NCBI GenBank assembly: GCA_038745585.1
Contig: JBCDLH010000002.1
Coordinates: forward strand, 248,001 to 312,000
DNA: 64,000 bases
Origin: HLUCCA09 sp038745585
GTDB taxonomy: Bacteria; Pseudomonadota; Alphaproteobacteria; Rhodobacterales; Rhodobacteraceae
Direction: 5' to 3'
A program made the translations under genes and the position numbers. The stretch's first letter is position 1, and each line of letters opens with the position of its first letter. Under the pieces are notes generated by a model. It saw only the letters and a program-made list of their open reading frames with translations. It had not been told where the DNA came from and ran no database searches. This document shows, one piece after another, positions 34,431 through 42,209 of the stretch.

Positions 34431-34445
34431 GTTCATCTTTCGTTC
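34431..34445 (+). promoter_or_regulatory. LexA (SOS) box upstream of mmcB
   Basis: The sequence GTTCATCTTTCGTTC is an exact GTTC-N7-GTTC direct repeat, the known alphaproteobacterial LexA binding site. It ends 11 bases before the mmcB start codon. Since mmcB is SOS-regulated in Caulobacter to my knowledge, repression by LexA is the likely control here. Confidence 0.82.
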
Positions 34446-34456
34446 ATCTCTTACCC

Positions 34457-34948
34457 ATGCCCGAAGAGCATTCCAGCCTCACCGCATCGGCGCCCGCGTC
34501 CCTAGTGCATGCATCGCTTGTACCCGGGCGGCTCTTGGCGCGGGGCGTCTGCAGAGCGCTGGCGCTCGAGCATGACTTTGTCTGCGCCGAGGAATTGACG
34601 CTTGTAAGCGGGCTCCGGGTCGATGTGATGGCGGTGGGGCCTCGGGGCGAAATCTGGGTGATTGAGTGCAAGTCGAGCCGAGCAGACTTCACCTCGGATG
34701 GCAAGTGGCAAGGCTATCTGGAGTGGGCTGATCGGTTTTTCTGGGCCGTCGGGCCGGAGTTTCCAACCGAGCTTTTGCCGGACGAGACCGGGCTCATCCT
34801 CGCCGATGGCTACGGTGCCGAGATCGTCCGGATCGGGCCGGAGACCAAGCTCGCGGGCGCGCGCCGCCGGGCCCTGACGCTCCGCTTTGCGCGCCATGCC
34901 GCCCGCCGCGCCCAGGCCGCGCGCGACCCTGAGGCGCTGCTCGGCTGA
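34457..34948 (+). CDS. mmcB: MmcB family DNA repair protein (PD-(D/E)XK-like)
   Basis: 163-residue protein of the MmcB family, linked to DNA damage tolerance in alphaproteobacteria. The nuclease-like core is visible: RVDVMAVGPRGEIWVIECKSSRADF, giving D and E-x-K residues of a PD-(D/E)XK-type site. The strand-helix WQGYLEWADRFFWAVG follows. The ATG at 34457 is 11 bases after an SOS box. The basic C-terminal helix RRRALTLRFARHAARRAQA could bind DNA. Confidence 0.9.
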   Translation: MPEEHSSLTASAPASLVHASLVPGRLLARGVCRALALEHDFVCAEELTLVSGLRVDVMAVGPRGEIWVIECKSSRADFTSDGKWQGYLEWADRFFWAVGPEFPTELLPDETGLILADGYGAEIVRIGPETKLAGARRRALTLRFARHAARRAQAARDPEALLG

Positions 34949-34968
34949 GCCCACGTCACCCGGCCCTG

Positions 34969-35040
34969 TCGCGCCGCGTGCGTGGGGATATATCGCGCCG
35001 CGCGCGTGGGACCTCATCGCAGTGCGCGCCTGGGAGCTGC
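34969..35040 (+). repeat. 24-bp imperfect minisatellite downstream of mmcB, 3 copies
   Basis: Three consecutive 24-bp units (34969-34992, 34993-35016, 35017-35040) start with TCGC(G/A)(C/G)(C/T)GCG and share GTGGG or CTGGG in the middle. They lie in the gap between mmcB and the SYLF gene and appear non-coding. Confidence 0.75.
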
Positions 35041-35086
35041 GCTCTCCTCAGATCAGCGTGAGACCGCGTGACAGGGGCGCATCAGC

Positions 35087-35100
35087 CCTGTATATAGGGG
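35087..35100. promoter_or_regulatory. CCTGTATATAGGGG site upstream of SYLF gene
   Basis: It shares CCTGTATATA and a terminal GG with the perfect palindrome at 34077. It lies about 100 bases before the SYLF lipoprotein gene. A common regulator is possible but none is identified. Confidence 0.35.
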
Positions 35101-35198
35101 TCAACCGGTCGAGACAGGCCGGATCTGGCAGGCGGCCTCGATCACGGATCGGGGCCCAATTGAGACGACAGGCATCAGTAACCCGATCGAGGCAGATA

Positions 35199-35801
35199 AT
35201 GGGCACCCTCCCACCTTCCGCGCGCCGTTCCCCGCGCACCCCGCCGCTCTCCCGCCGCGGCTTTCTCGCGCTCACCGGCGGCGGCGTGGCCGCAGCGCTT
35301 GCGGGCTGCTCCAACGGCATCGGCTCCAACGGCCCGGCGCGGATCGACCAGCGGGTCGACGCCACGCGCAACTTCCTCTTGTCGCGCTACCCCGGCACGC
35401 AGGAGCTCGAAACCAAGTCTTCCGGCCAGCTCTACATGCCGCTGATCACCGAGGCCGGCCTCGGGATTGGCGGAAGCTATGGCACCGGCGCCCTGCGGAT
35501 CGGCGGCGCGACGGTAGACTACTACGCTGCCCTTTCAGCGACCGTGGGCTTTCAAGCCGGCGCTCAGCAATACGCGCACGCGCTGTTTTTCATGACGCCA
35601 AACGCTTTGCAGAACTTCCGCACCTCGGCGGGCTGGTCCATCGGCGGCGATGCCGAATACGCCGTGATCGACCGCGGCGGCAACGTCTCGGCCGAAACCC
35701 TCACAGCGCTCGATCCCGTCATCGCACTGATCTTCGGCCAGACCGGGCTTATTGCGGGAGCGACGCTCGAAGGGACGAAGTATCAACGGATTATTCCATA
35801 G
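35199..35801 (+). CDS. SYLF/Ysc84-domain lipoprotein with Tat-like signal
   Basis: 200 residues. The N-terminus has a twin-arginine-type signal (SRRGFLAL) and a lipobox (ALAGC), so it is probably a Tat-exported lipoprotein. The remainder is a SYLF (Ysc84 actin-binding-like) lipid-binding domain: KSSGQLYMPLITEAGLGIGG, then VDYYAALSATVGFQAGAQ, LFFMTPNALQNFR and LIAGATLEGTKYQRI at the end. Bacterial SYLF proteins are thought to bind lipids. Start at ATG 35199, where the signal begins. Confidence 0.9.
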   Translation: MGTLPPSARRSPRTPPLSRRGFLALTGGGVAAALAGCSNGIGSNGPARIDQRVDATRNFLLSRYPGTQELETKSSGQLYMPLITEAGLGIGGSYGTGALRIGGATVDYYAALSATVGFQAGAQQYAHALFFMTPNALQNFRTSAGWSIGGDAEYAVIDRGGNVSAETLTALDPVIALIFGQTGLIAGATLEGTKYQRIIP

Positions 35802-35833
35802 GTCGGGCAGCGCGTCTCCTGCGGACGTAGAGG

Positions 35834-35885
35834 CTGGGGGGCCAGCCCCCCAGACCCCCCGGAGTATTTCTGCCAAGATGAGGGA
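35834..35885. repeat. GC hairpin plus intergenic repeat copy 2 (GAGTATTTCTGCCAAGATGA)
   Basis: A 9-bp stem (CTGGGGGGC / GCCCCCCAG, two-base loop, 35834-35853) is followed within 10 bases by the same 20-base element as at 12226, with one C/T change. The position just after the SYLF stop fits a transcript-end role, but no T-tract follows the hairpin itself. From about 35935 to 36030 the DNA is markedly AT-richer than its surroundings and holds no gene. Confidence 0.72.
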
Positions 35886-36037
35886 CTAGGCGAAAAGGAG
35901 CGTTGTCGGAGGCGGCTCTTTCAAGCTTGAACTTGGTTCGGGCGTCTTCGCATATTAGACGAGAAACACCTCCCAACCCTATGATTTTAATTAATAAGTT
36001 AAGGCATTCACTGTGTAAGCAGTGCTGGTTTCCATGA

Positions 36038-37018
36038 TCATTCTTGCCCATCCGTGAGCATCCAGTCGCCGTCTGGAAAGAAGGCGTGGAAGGCGAAGGC
36101 GAACATCACGTCATGGGGCTGATCTCGGCCATCGGCATTGCGGACCCGGATCGTGCCGACCTCTTTGCCCTCGGAGATCTGCGATGTATCGAGCGCGCTG
36201 GCCTGTCCCTCGGTCCAGGACAGTGTGACACCGCGCTCGGTGATTTCACCCGCCGCGCGGACCCGCGAGACCGGCCAAGCAGCTTCCGCGACGCGTACGA
36301 CCCGGGCCAAGGCGGGGATGCCATGGGGCGGCAATTCTCCGGAATAGAGAAAGGGGCGGTGCGCGCTGTCGTAGCTCACATACGGATTGCGCCCGTAGGC
36401 GCGATTGAACGCCGGTTCGTCCATAACCAGACCACTCGGATTGCGGCGGCGAAACTCCTCCCAGCTCTCCATCCAGATCGGCAACGCCGTCAGCGTGGCC
36501 CCGGTATGGGCCCCAACGATCCCCTGCCCGATTGCCTGCTGCCACCAGCTTTCGGTCTGGCGATCATACATCACCATGTCCGAGTTCCGCAGCTTACCCG
36601 AGACGCCGAACTCCAAAACGGCGTCGCCGACGCGCCGGTCGAAGGTGGGCGCCGAGTTGCACAAGGGACAGAAGGTCACCGCAATCGGGCGGCCGGCAAC
36701 CGTGTCGTTCACGATCTCGTGCCAGGTGAGGTAGCGGATGGGGTAGGCCCGCGGCGTGGCCCCATCGAGCTCGACCGCGACAACCGGTTCGCGCGGAGAG
36801 AGGCGCGTTTCGTCGGCAACCGAGAGGAACATCGGATCGGTCAGCGCCGGAATGCCGTCCTTTGGTGGGCCGCCGGACAGGATCTCGGCCCAGTTTTCTA
36901 TGCTGGTGGTGGTAAAGTCGGTGTCCGGCCATTCGTGACGCCAAAAGGACGGGTCGGCGGCAGCGGGGAGCGCGAGCGCGAGGCTCAGGGCGGCGGCAAG
37001 GCGCGGGAAACGGCGCAT
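36038..37018 (-). CDS. DUF3179 domain-containing exported protein
   Basis: 326 residues with an N-terminal signal peptide (LAAALSLALALPAAA). The DUF3179 domain is recognised from GIPALTDPMFLSV, AYPIRYLTWHEIVND, ITVTFCPLCNSA-like VTFCPLCNSAPTFDR and FGVSGKLRNSDMVMYDR, then ESWWQQAIGQGIVG. The FCPLC pair of cysteines suggests a redox or metal role. Function unknown. The upstream in-frame extension translates a minisatellite and is not believable. The ATG at 37018 precedes the signal peptide. Confidence 0.9.
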   Translation of the reverse strand: MRRFPRLAAALSLALALPAAADPSFWRHEWPDTDFTTTSIENWAEILSGGPPKDGIPALTDPMFLSVADETRLSPREPVVAVELDGATPRAYPIRYLTWHEIVNDTVAGRPIAVTFCPLCNSAPTFDRRVGDAVLEFGVSGKLRNSDMVMYDRQTESWWQQAIGQGIVGAHTGATLTALPIWMESWEEFRRRNPSGLVMDEPAFNRAYGRNPYVSYDSAHRPFLYSGELPPHGIPALARVVRVAEAAWPVSRVRAAGEITERGVTLSWTEGQASALDTSQISEGKEVGTIRVRNADGRDQPHDVMFAFAFHAFFPDGDWMLTDGQE

Positions 37019-37148
37019 GGGGATCTCCGAAAGCCAGGTGCCGACGACCTTGCATGGAAGCGATCCCGTCGAGAAGGGGCGATAACGCACCATGCATCGG
37101 AGGCGCGCACCGGCCATCGACCTGTCGCAGGTTCTCGGGTGGCGGACC

Positions 37149-37278
37149 GAGCCCTGCCACTGAGCCCAGCCACTGAGCCCAGCCGCCGAGCCCTGCCACT
37201 GAGCCGAGCCACTGAGCCGAGCCACTGAGCCGAGCCGCCGAGCCGAGCCGCCGAGCCGAGCCGCCGAGCCCAGCCACC
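37149..37278. repeat. 13-bp minisatellite, 10 copies
   Basis: Ten back-to-back 13-bp units of the form GAGCC(G/C)(A/T)GCC(A/G)C(T/C), followed by a partial eleventh. The array starts 130 bases upstream of the DUF3179 start codon. The unit length is not a multiple of three, so it is not a conserved coding repeat. The rest of 37019-37530 holds no gene; imperfect GGAGCGCCTCG-type repeats occur at about 37470-37530. Confidence 0.92.
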
Positions 37279-37530
37279 GAGCAGAGCCCACATCTGACGG
37301 TCAATCGGCGCGCACGCGACCAACGTCGCGCTCACCTCGGAGGCGCGCGAAGCCCGCCGTTAGGCGACTGGCACATGCGGGCGCATGGACGGCTCCGCGG
37401 ATCGTCCGCCAGGCGCCCCACCGCGCCCGCCTCTGCGGGCGCCGGGCCCAACGGAGGGAGAGGCCGCCTCGGCCTTGACTGGAGGCGGGAGCGCCTCGGC
37501 CCTGACCGGAGACAGGAGCGCCTCGTGCCG

Positions 37531-38094
37531 CTATTCCGTGACGGTCACGCGCACCATCCGGTCGGGCTCGCCGACCACCGCGCCATTGCGCCCGGCGCCG
37601 CGCTTGATCGCGTCGACGATCTCCATCCCGCCTGTGACGCGTCCGACGACCGTGTACTGGCCGTTAAGGAAGTCGCCTGGCGCGAACATGATAAAGAATT
37701 GCGAATTGGCGCTGTTGGGATCCTGCGCCCGCGCCATTCCGACAACCCCGCGCTCGAACGGCACGTCGGAGAACTCTGCCGGCAGGTCCGGCAGGTCCGA
37801 GCCCCCCGTGCCCGCGCGCGCCATGTTACCGCCGAAAACGCCATGTTCGACGTCGCCCGTTTGCGCCATGAAGCCATCGATGACCCGGTGAAACACCACG
37901 TTGTCGTATTGCCCCGACGCTGCGATGGACGTGATCTGTTCAACATGCTGAGGCGCGACATCTTCGAGTAGATCGACGACGATGGTGCCGTTGGCCTCAC
38001 CCGCGACCTCGATTTCGAGGCCGGTGGCGACGGCAGGGGCCCCAGCGAGGGAGCCGATGAGGCTGGAAACTGCGGCCAGAGAGAGACTACGCAT
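37531..38094 (-). CDS. Peptidyl-prolyl cis-trans isomerase, cyclophilin type, exported
   Basis: 187-residue cyclophilin with a signal peptide (LAAVSSLIGSLAGAPAVA), so periplasmic. Active-site segments: VVFHRVIDGFMAQTGD, with the Arg and Phe of the catalytic pocket, and SQFFIMF. The loop GGNMARAGTGGSDLPDLPAEF matches the second cyclophilin, and the two overlap by eight bases. They are diverged duplicates specialised for the two compartments. Confidence 0.93.
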   Translation of the reverse strand: MRSLSLAAVSSLIGSLAGAPAVATGLEIEVAGEANGTIVVDLLEDVAPQHVEQITSIAASGQYDNVVFHRVIDGFMAQTGDVEHGVFGGNMARAGTGGSDLPDLPAEFSDVPFERGVVGMARAQDPNSANSQFFIMFAPGDFLNGQYTVVGRVTGGMEIVDAIKRGAGRNGAVVGEPDRMVRVTVTE

Positions 38095-38587
38095 CGGCGG
38101 CCACCTTCATCGAAACCATATGATCGGGGCTTGCCGGCGGCTCGCCCCGCGTGATCCCGTCGACATGCTCCATGCCCTCAATCACCCGGCCATAGACCGT
38201 GTATTGCTTGTTGAGGAAATGGTTGTCGGAGAAGTTGATAAAGAATTGAGAGTTTGCACTGTCCGGGTTCGACGACCGCGCGGCGCCGAGCGTGCCCCGG
38301 TCGTGGGGGATGCCGGAAAACTCTGCCGGGACATTCGGCAGGCTCGAGCCGCCCGTGCCCGCGCGGCGCAAATCGCCGCCCTTGACGCCGTGCTCGACAT
38401 CGCCCGTTTGCGCCATGAAGCCTTCGATCACCCGATGAAAGACCACACCGTCATAGGCGCCCGCGCGCGCCAGCTCTTTGATTCGGTCGCAATGCTTCGG
38501 CGCAATGTCGGGCAGAAGCTCGATAGTGACCGTCCCGGCTTCGAGCTCGATCAGGAGCGTGTTTTCGGGGTCTTTGATCTCGGCCAT
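38087..38587 (-). CDS. Peptidyl-prolyl cis-trans isomerase, cyclophilin type, cytoplasmic
   Basis: 166-residue single-domain cyclophilin without a signal peptide. Catalytic segments VVFHRVIEGFMAQTGD and SQFFINF are intact. It catalyses proline isomerisation during protein folding. First of the two-gene cyclophilin operon, divergent from pgk. Confidence 0.94.
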   Translation of the reverse strand: MAEIKDPENTLLIELEAGTVTIELLPDIAPKHCDRIKELARAGAYDGVVFHRVIEGFMAQTGDVEHGVKGGDLRRAGTGGSSLPNVPAEFSGIPHDRGTLGAARSSNPDSANSQFFINFSDNHFLNKQYTVYGRVIEGMEHVDGITRGEPPASPDHMVSMKVAADA

Positions 38588-38797
38588 GGGGCCTCCCTCC
38601 GTTTTCTGCTTGCCGCAGACCTAGGCGATCCGGGTCGGGGTGGAAAGGGCTGCCGCCGCCGACCTCCCCTCGATCGCCTGCCTGCGCCCTAGCCTGGCCA
38701 GACCCCAAGCCGCCCAGCGGCCACGACCACGCGCTTGCCAGAAAACGGTGCCCCCCGTAGACCTCTGCCGGTGGATGCGCGAAGAAGGGGCCTCGCC

Positions 38798-39976
38798 ATG
38801 GCATGGAAAACGCTCGACGACCTGGACCTAGCCGGTCAAACCGTCCTGACACGGGTCGATATCAACGTGCCGGTCGATGCGGGGCACGTCACGGACGCCA
38901 CACGGATCGAGCGGATCGCGCCCACGGTGAAGGACATTCTGGGCAAAGGCGGTCTGCCCGTTCTCATCGCCCATTTCGGCCGGCCAAAGGGCAAGGTCGT
39001 GCCGGAGATGTCGCTTGGCGTGACGATCCCTGCCCTAGAGGACGCGCTGGGGTCCAAGGTGCGTCTCTTCGGGCTTGAGGACGCGCCCGAAGTGGTCGGG
39101 CGGCAGGGCGCGGGCGAGGTCCTGCTCCTGGAAAACATCCGCTTTCATCCCGGCGAGGAAAAGAACGACCCAGTGCTTGCCTCGCAGCTCGCAGGGCTTG
39201 GCGACGTCTATGTCAACGATGCCTTTTCAGCGGCCCACCGGGCCCATGCCTCGACCGAGGCGATAGCGCATCTGATGCCTGCCTGTGCAGGACGGCTGAT
39301 GGCGGCCGAACTCGGCGCACTCGAAAAGGCGCTCGGCGCGCCGGAGCGGCCGCTCTGCGCGGTGGTCGGGGGCGCGAAGGTCTCGACCAAGATCGACCTC
39401 TTGGCCAACCTCGTAACCCGCGTCGACCACCTCGTCATCGGCGGCGGAATGGCCAACACGTTCCTCTTTGCCCAGGGCCATGAGATCGGGACGTCGCTCG
39501 CAGAGCGCGAGATGGACGAAACGGCGCGCGAGATCTTGGCCAAAGCGGTGGAGGCGGGCTGTGCCGTCCACCTGCCAGGCGATGTGGTCGTCGCTGAGAG
39601 GTTTGAGGCAAACGCCCCGCACCGGATCGTCTACGCTGAAGACTGCCCCGCCGATGCCATGATCCTCGATGCCGGGCCCGAGACGGTCAAACATCTCGAA
39701 ACGCTCTTTGAGGCCTGTAAGACGCTGATCTGGAACGGCCCCCTCGGCGCGTTCGAGCTCAAGCCCTTTGACGCCGCAACGGTCGCGGCTGCCCGCGCCG
39801 CGGCGGAGGCGACCGAAGCGGGGCTCATCAGCGTCGCAGGCGGAGGCGACACCGTCGCCGCGCTCCACGCCGCCGGTGTCGCTGACAGCTTCACTTATGT
39901 GTCGACCGCGGGAGGTGCTTTCCTCGAATGGATGGAGGGCAAAACCCTGCCGGGCGTCGCCGCGTTGGGCGGATAG
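38798..39976 (+). CDS. pgk: Phosphoglycerate kinase
   Basis: Reversible phosphotransfer between 1,3-bisphosphoglycerate and ADP. It has 392 residues. Signatures: VLTRVDINVPVDAG (N-terminal), HFGRPKG and LLLENIRFHPGEEKND, VNDAFSAAHRAHAST, VVGGAKVSTKIDLL, and the C-terminal nucleotide loop VAGGGDTVAAL. The ATG at 38798 begins at the homology; an earlier GTG-like extension is not supported. Class I aldolase follows 2.2 kb downstream. Confidence 0.97.
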   Translation: MAWKTLDDLDLAGQTVLTRVDINVPVDAGHVTDATRIERIAPTVKDILGKGGLPVLIAHFGRPKGKVVPEMSLGVTIPALEDALGSKVRLFGLEDAPEVVGRQGAGEVLLLENIRFHPGEEKNDPVLASQLAGLGDVYVNDAFSAAHRAHASTEAIAHLMPACAGRLMAAELGALEKALGAPERPLCAVVGGAKVSTKIDLLANLVTRVDHLVIGGGMANTFLFAQGHEIGTSLAEREMDETAREILAKAVEAGCAVHLPGDVVVAERFEANAPHRIVYAEDCPADAMILDAGPETVKHLETLFEACKTLIWNGPLGAFELKPFDAATVAAARAAAEATEAGLISVAGGGDTVAALHAAGVADSFTYVSTAGGAFLEWMEGKTLPGVAALGG

Positions 39977-40075
39977 ACCGCCTCTCCCTAGACGACGCTC
40001 GGAAAGCGGTTATCTGGCGCCCAAACGGTTGTGAACGGCGCCGCGCTTGAACCGGACCCTATTGAGGAGAGACCC

Positions 40076-40855
40076 ATGGACAGCTGGACCATCGTCACCG
40101 GCGCATCGTCGGGCATCGGAGCCGATTTTGCGCGCATCGCCGCCAAGGAAAAGCGCAACGTGGTTATCTCGGCCCGCCGCAAGGACCGGCTTGACGCCAT
40201 GGCGGAGGAGCTGAAATCGCTCGGTGCGCCCCACGTCGAGACCGTCGTGGCGGATCTCGCCAAACCCGGCGCGGCGGATGACGTCTGGAACGCGGCGATC
40301 GCCAAGGGACGCGTCGACATTCTGGTCAACAATGCCGGTCTCGGCTCTCACGACGCGTTCGCGGTCTCCGATTGGGAGCGCGAGCATATGATGCTCGAGG
40401 TTAACATCACCGCGCTCACGCGGCTTATGAAGCTCGCCGTACCGCATATGCTCGAGGCGGGGAGCGGCAAGATCATCAACGTCGCCTCGATCGCAAGCTA
40501 TATCCCGGGACCCAACATGGCCGCCTACAATGCGACCAAAGCCTATGTCCTGTCGCTCAGTGACGCGGTCCACGAGGAGCTGCAGGGCACGAAGGTTACC
40601 ATTACGTCGCTCTGCCCTGGTGTGACGCAATCCGAGTTCTTCGAGAGCGCGGATATGGGCGCCGTTCCGATGATCGCAAAGGGCGGCTTACCCACCTCGA
40701 TGTCGGTCGCGCGCGCGGGCTGGTCCGGGGCCAAGGCGGGCCAGCGCGTCGTCGTGCCAGGGGCGACCAACTGGATCCTGACGCAGTTGCCACGAGTGAT
40801 GCCAAAGCCTTGGATGATGCGGATGATAAAGAGCGCGCTCTCTAAACCGGCATAG
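40076..40855 (+). CDS. SDR family NAD(P)-dependent oxidoreductase
   Basis: 259-residue classical SDR. Cofactor motif TGASSGIG near the N-terminus, NNAG at the central strand, Ser in NVASIASYIPG, and the YNATK catalytic motif, all intact. It resembles the DltE/YqjQ-like group with a C-terminal basic helix (LPRVMPKPWMMRMIKSAL). GAGGAGAG lies before the start. Substrate unknown. It is followed after three bases by the DUF2461 gene. Confidence 0.91.
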   Translation: MDSWTIVTGASSGIGADFARIAAKEKRNVVISARRKDRLDAMAEELKSLGAPHVETVVADLAKPGAADDVWNAAIAKGRVDILVNNAGLGSHDAFAVSDWEREHMMLEVNITALTRLMKLAVPHMLEAGSGKIINVASIASYIPGPNMAAYNATKAYVLSLSDAVHEELQGTKVTITSLCPGVTQSEFFESADMGAVPMIAKGGLPTSMSVARAGWSGAKAGQRVVVPGATNWILTQLPRVMPKPWMMRMIKSALSKPA

Positions 40856-40858
40856 GCC

Positions 40859-41536
40859 ATGGCAGACGGGTTTGACGGGCTCATCGACGACGCGCTGGCG
40901 TTCTTTGCAGAGCTTGAAGAGAACAACACCAAAGAGTGGTTCGAGCCGCGCAAGGACCACTACACCGACAAGATCCGCAAACCAGCGGAGTTCTTGGCCG
41001 GTCTCGTTGTCGAGGATCTGTCGCGGATCTGCGGGCGGAGCTTTAAGCCCAAGGTCTTCCGCATCTATCGCGACGTGCGCTTTTCCAAGGACAAGACGCC
41101 CTACAACGCGCATCTTCACCTCTCATGGTTCCCGCCCGAGGGAGAGGCGGCGCCCGGTTGGTTCTTCGGTGCGGCGCCCGACTATCTCTTTGTCGGCATG
41201 GGCATACCGGGAATGCAAGGCGCGGCGCTGACCCGCTTTCGCGCTGCAATCGACCGCGAGGGGGAGGCCCTTTCGGAAGCGCTGGAGGGAGCGGAGCAGG
41301 CCGTCGGCGCGACGATCTCCGATTGGGGGCCAGCACCGCTGAAGCGCGTGCCAAAGCCCTATGACCCTGATCATCCCCATGGCGACCTCTTGAAGCGAAA
41401 GGCGTTCACAATCGGCGCCGATCTGCCAAAGGGCTGGCGCAAGGACGGGCTCGTGAAGTCCATCCGCGGCCAGGCCGATGGCCTCTTGCCCGTATGGCGC
41501 TGGCTCGACGGCGCGATGGCGCAGAGAGTGCGATGA
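40859..41536 (+). CDS. DUF2461 (TIGR02453) family protein
   Basis: 225 residues of the DUF2461 family. Typical landmarks: FFAELEENNTKEWFEPRKDHY near the start, KVFRIYRDVRFSKDKTPYN, and HLHLSWFP. These are uncharacterised soluble proteins. It overlaps the next gene by four bases (ATGA) and forms a three-gene run with the SDR upstream. Confidence 0.9.
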   Translation: MADGFDGLIDDALAFFAELEENNTKEWFEPRKDHYTDKIRKPAEFLAGLVVEDLSRICGRSFKPKVFRIYRDVRFSKDKTPYNAHLHLSWFPPEGEAAPGWFFGAAPDYLFVGMGIPGMQGAALTRFRAAIDREGEALSEALEGAEQAVGATISDWGPAPLKRVPKPYDPDHPHGDLLKRKAFTIGADLPKGWRKDGLVKSIRGQADGLLPVWRWLDGAMAQRVR

Positions 41537-42105
41537 GCAAAGACGCCGCCCGGGTCACGGTTGCTTCGGCCGAGGCGCTGCGTGACTGGCTCGCGGCGCA
41601 TCACGCGCAGGCGGAGCCCGTCTGGCTTGTCACCTGGAAGGCCCATGTGACGGAGAAATACGTCGGGCGCGAGGACGTGCTCGACGCGCTTGTTGCCTTC
41701 GGCTGGGTCGACGGGCGACGCATGAAGCTCGACGACGACCGCACGATGCAGCTGATCGCCCCGCGCAAACAGCAGGCTTGGGCCGACAGCTATAAGACCC
41801 GCGCGGCGCGGCTCGAAGCCGAAGGACAGATGGCAGCACCGGGGCGCGCCTCGGTCGCGGCAGGCAAAGCATCGGGGCTCTGGGACTTCTACGCCGATGT
41901 CGACGCGTTGATCGTGCCCGAAGACCTGGGCCAAGCGCTTGCTGCGCTCCCCCCCGCCGCAATGCATTTCGACGCCTTTGCGCCCTCGGCCAAGCGCAAC
42001 ATCCTGCGCTGGGTCAAGATCGCCAAGACCGCGCCCACGCGCGCCAAGCGGATTGCGGAGGTGGCGCGGCTTGCCGCGGAGAACCGCAAGCCGCCACAAA
42101 TGTAG
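41533..42105 (+). CDS. YdeI/OmpD-associated family protein
   Basis: 190 residues. The N-terminal half (AEALRDWLAAHHAQAEPVWLVTWK, then EDVLDALVAFGWVDGRRMKLDDDRTMQLIAPRK) is the YdeI-like pattern, and the C-terminal helical part (AFAPSAKRNILRWVKIAKTAPTRAKRI) is the OmpD-associated domain. Molecular role unknown. It overlaps the DUF2461 stop by ATGA. Confidence 0.9.
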   Translation: MSKDAARVTVASAEALRDWLAAHHAQAEPVWLVTWKAHVTEKYVGREDVLDALVAFGWVDGRRMKLDDDRTMQLIAPRKQQAWADSYKTRAARLEAEGQMAAPGRASVAAGKASGLWDFYADVDALIVPEDLGQALAALPPAAMHFDAFAPSAKRNILRWVKIAKTAPTRAKRIAEVARLAAENRKPPQM

Positions 42106-42209
42106 AGATCGCCCGCCGCGCCCGCGGCTGCGGCGGAATCCCTGTTGCCTCCGAGGGGCACCGGGCGCTAGGCCAATGCGCGACGGACAATCAGACAGGG
42201 ACCGATCCG

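Noticed and set aside
35983..36001. CtrA-like TTAA repeats in an AT-rich patch
   Set aside because: The spacings are N8 and N4 instead of the N7 needed for TTAA-N7-TTAA.
37149..37278. CRISPR array
   Set aside because: Units are contiguous 13-mers without spacers; this is a minisatellite.
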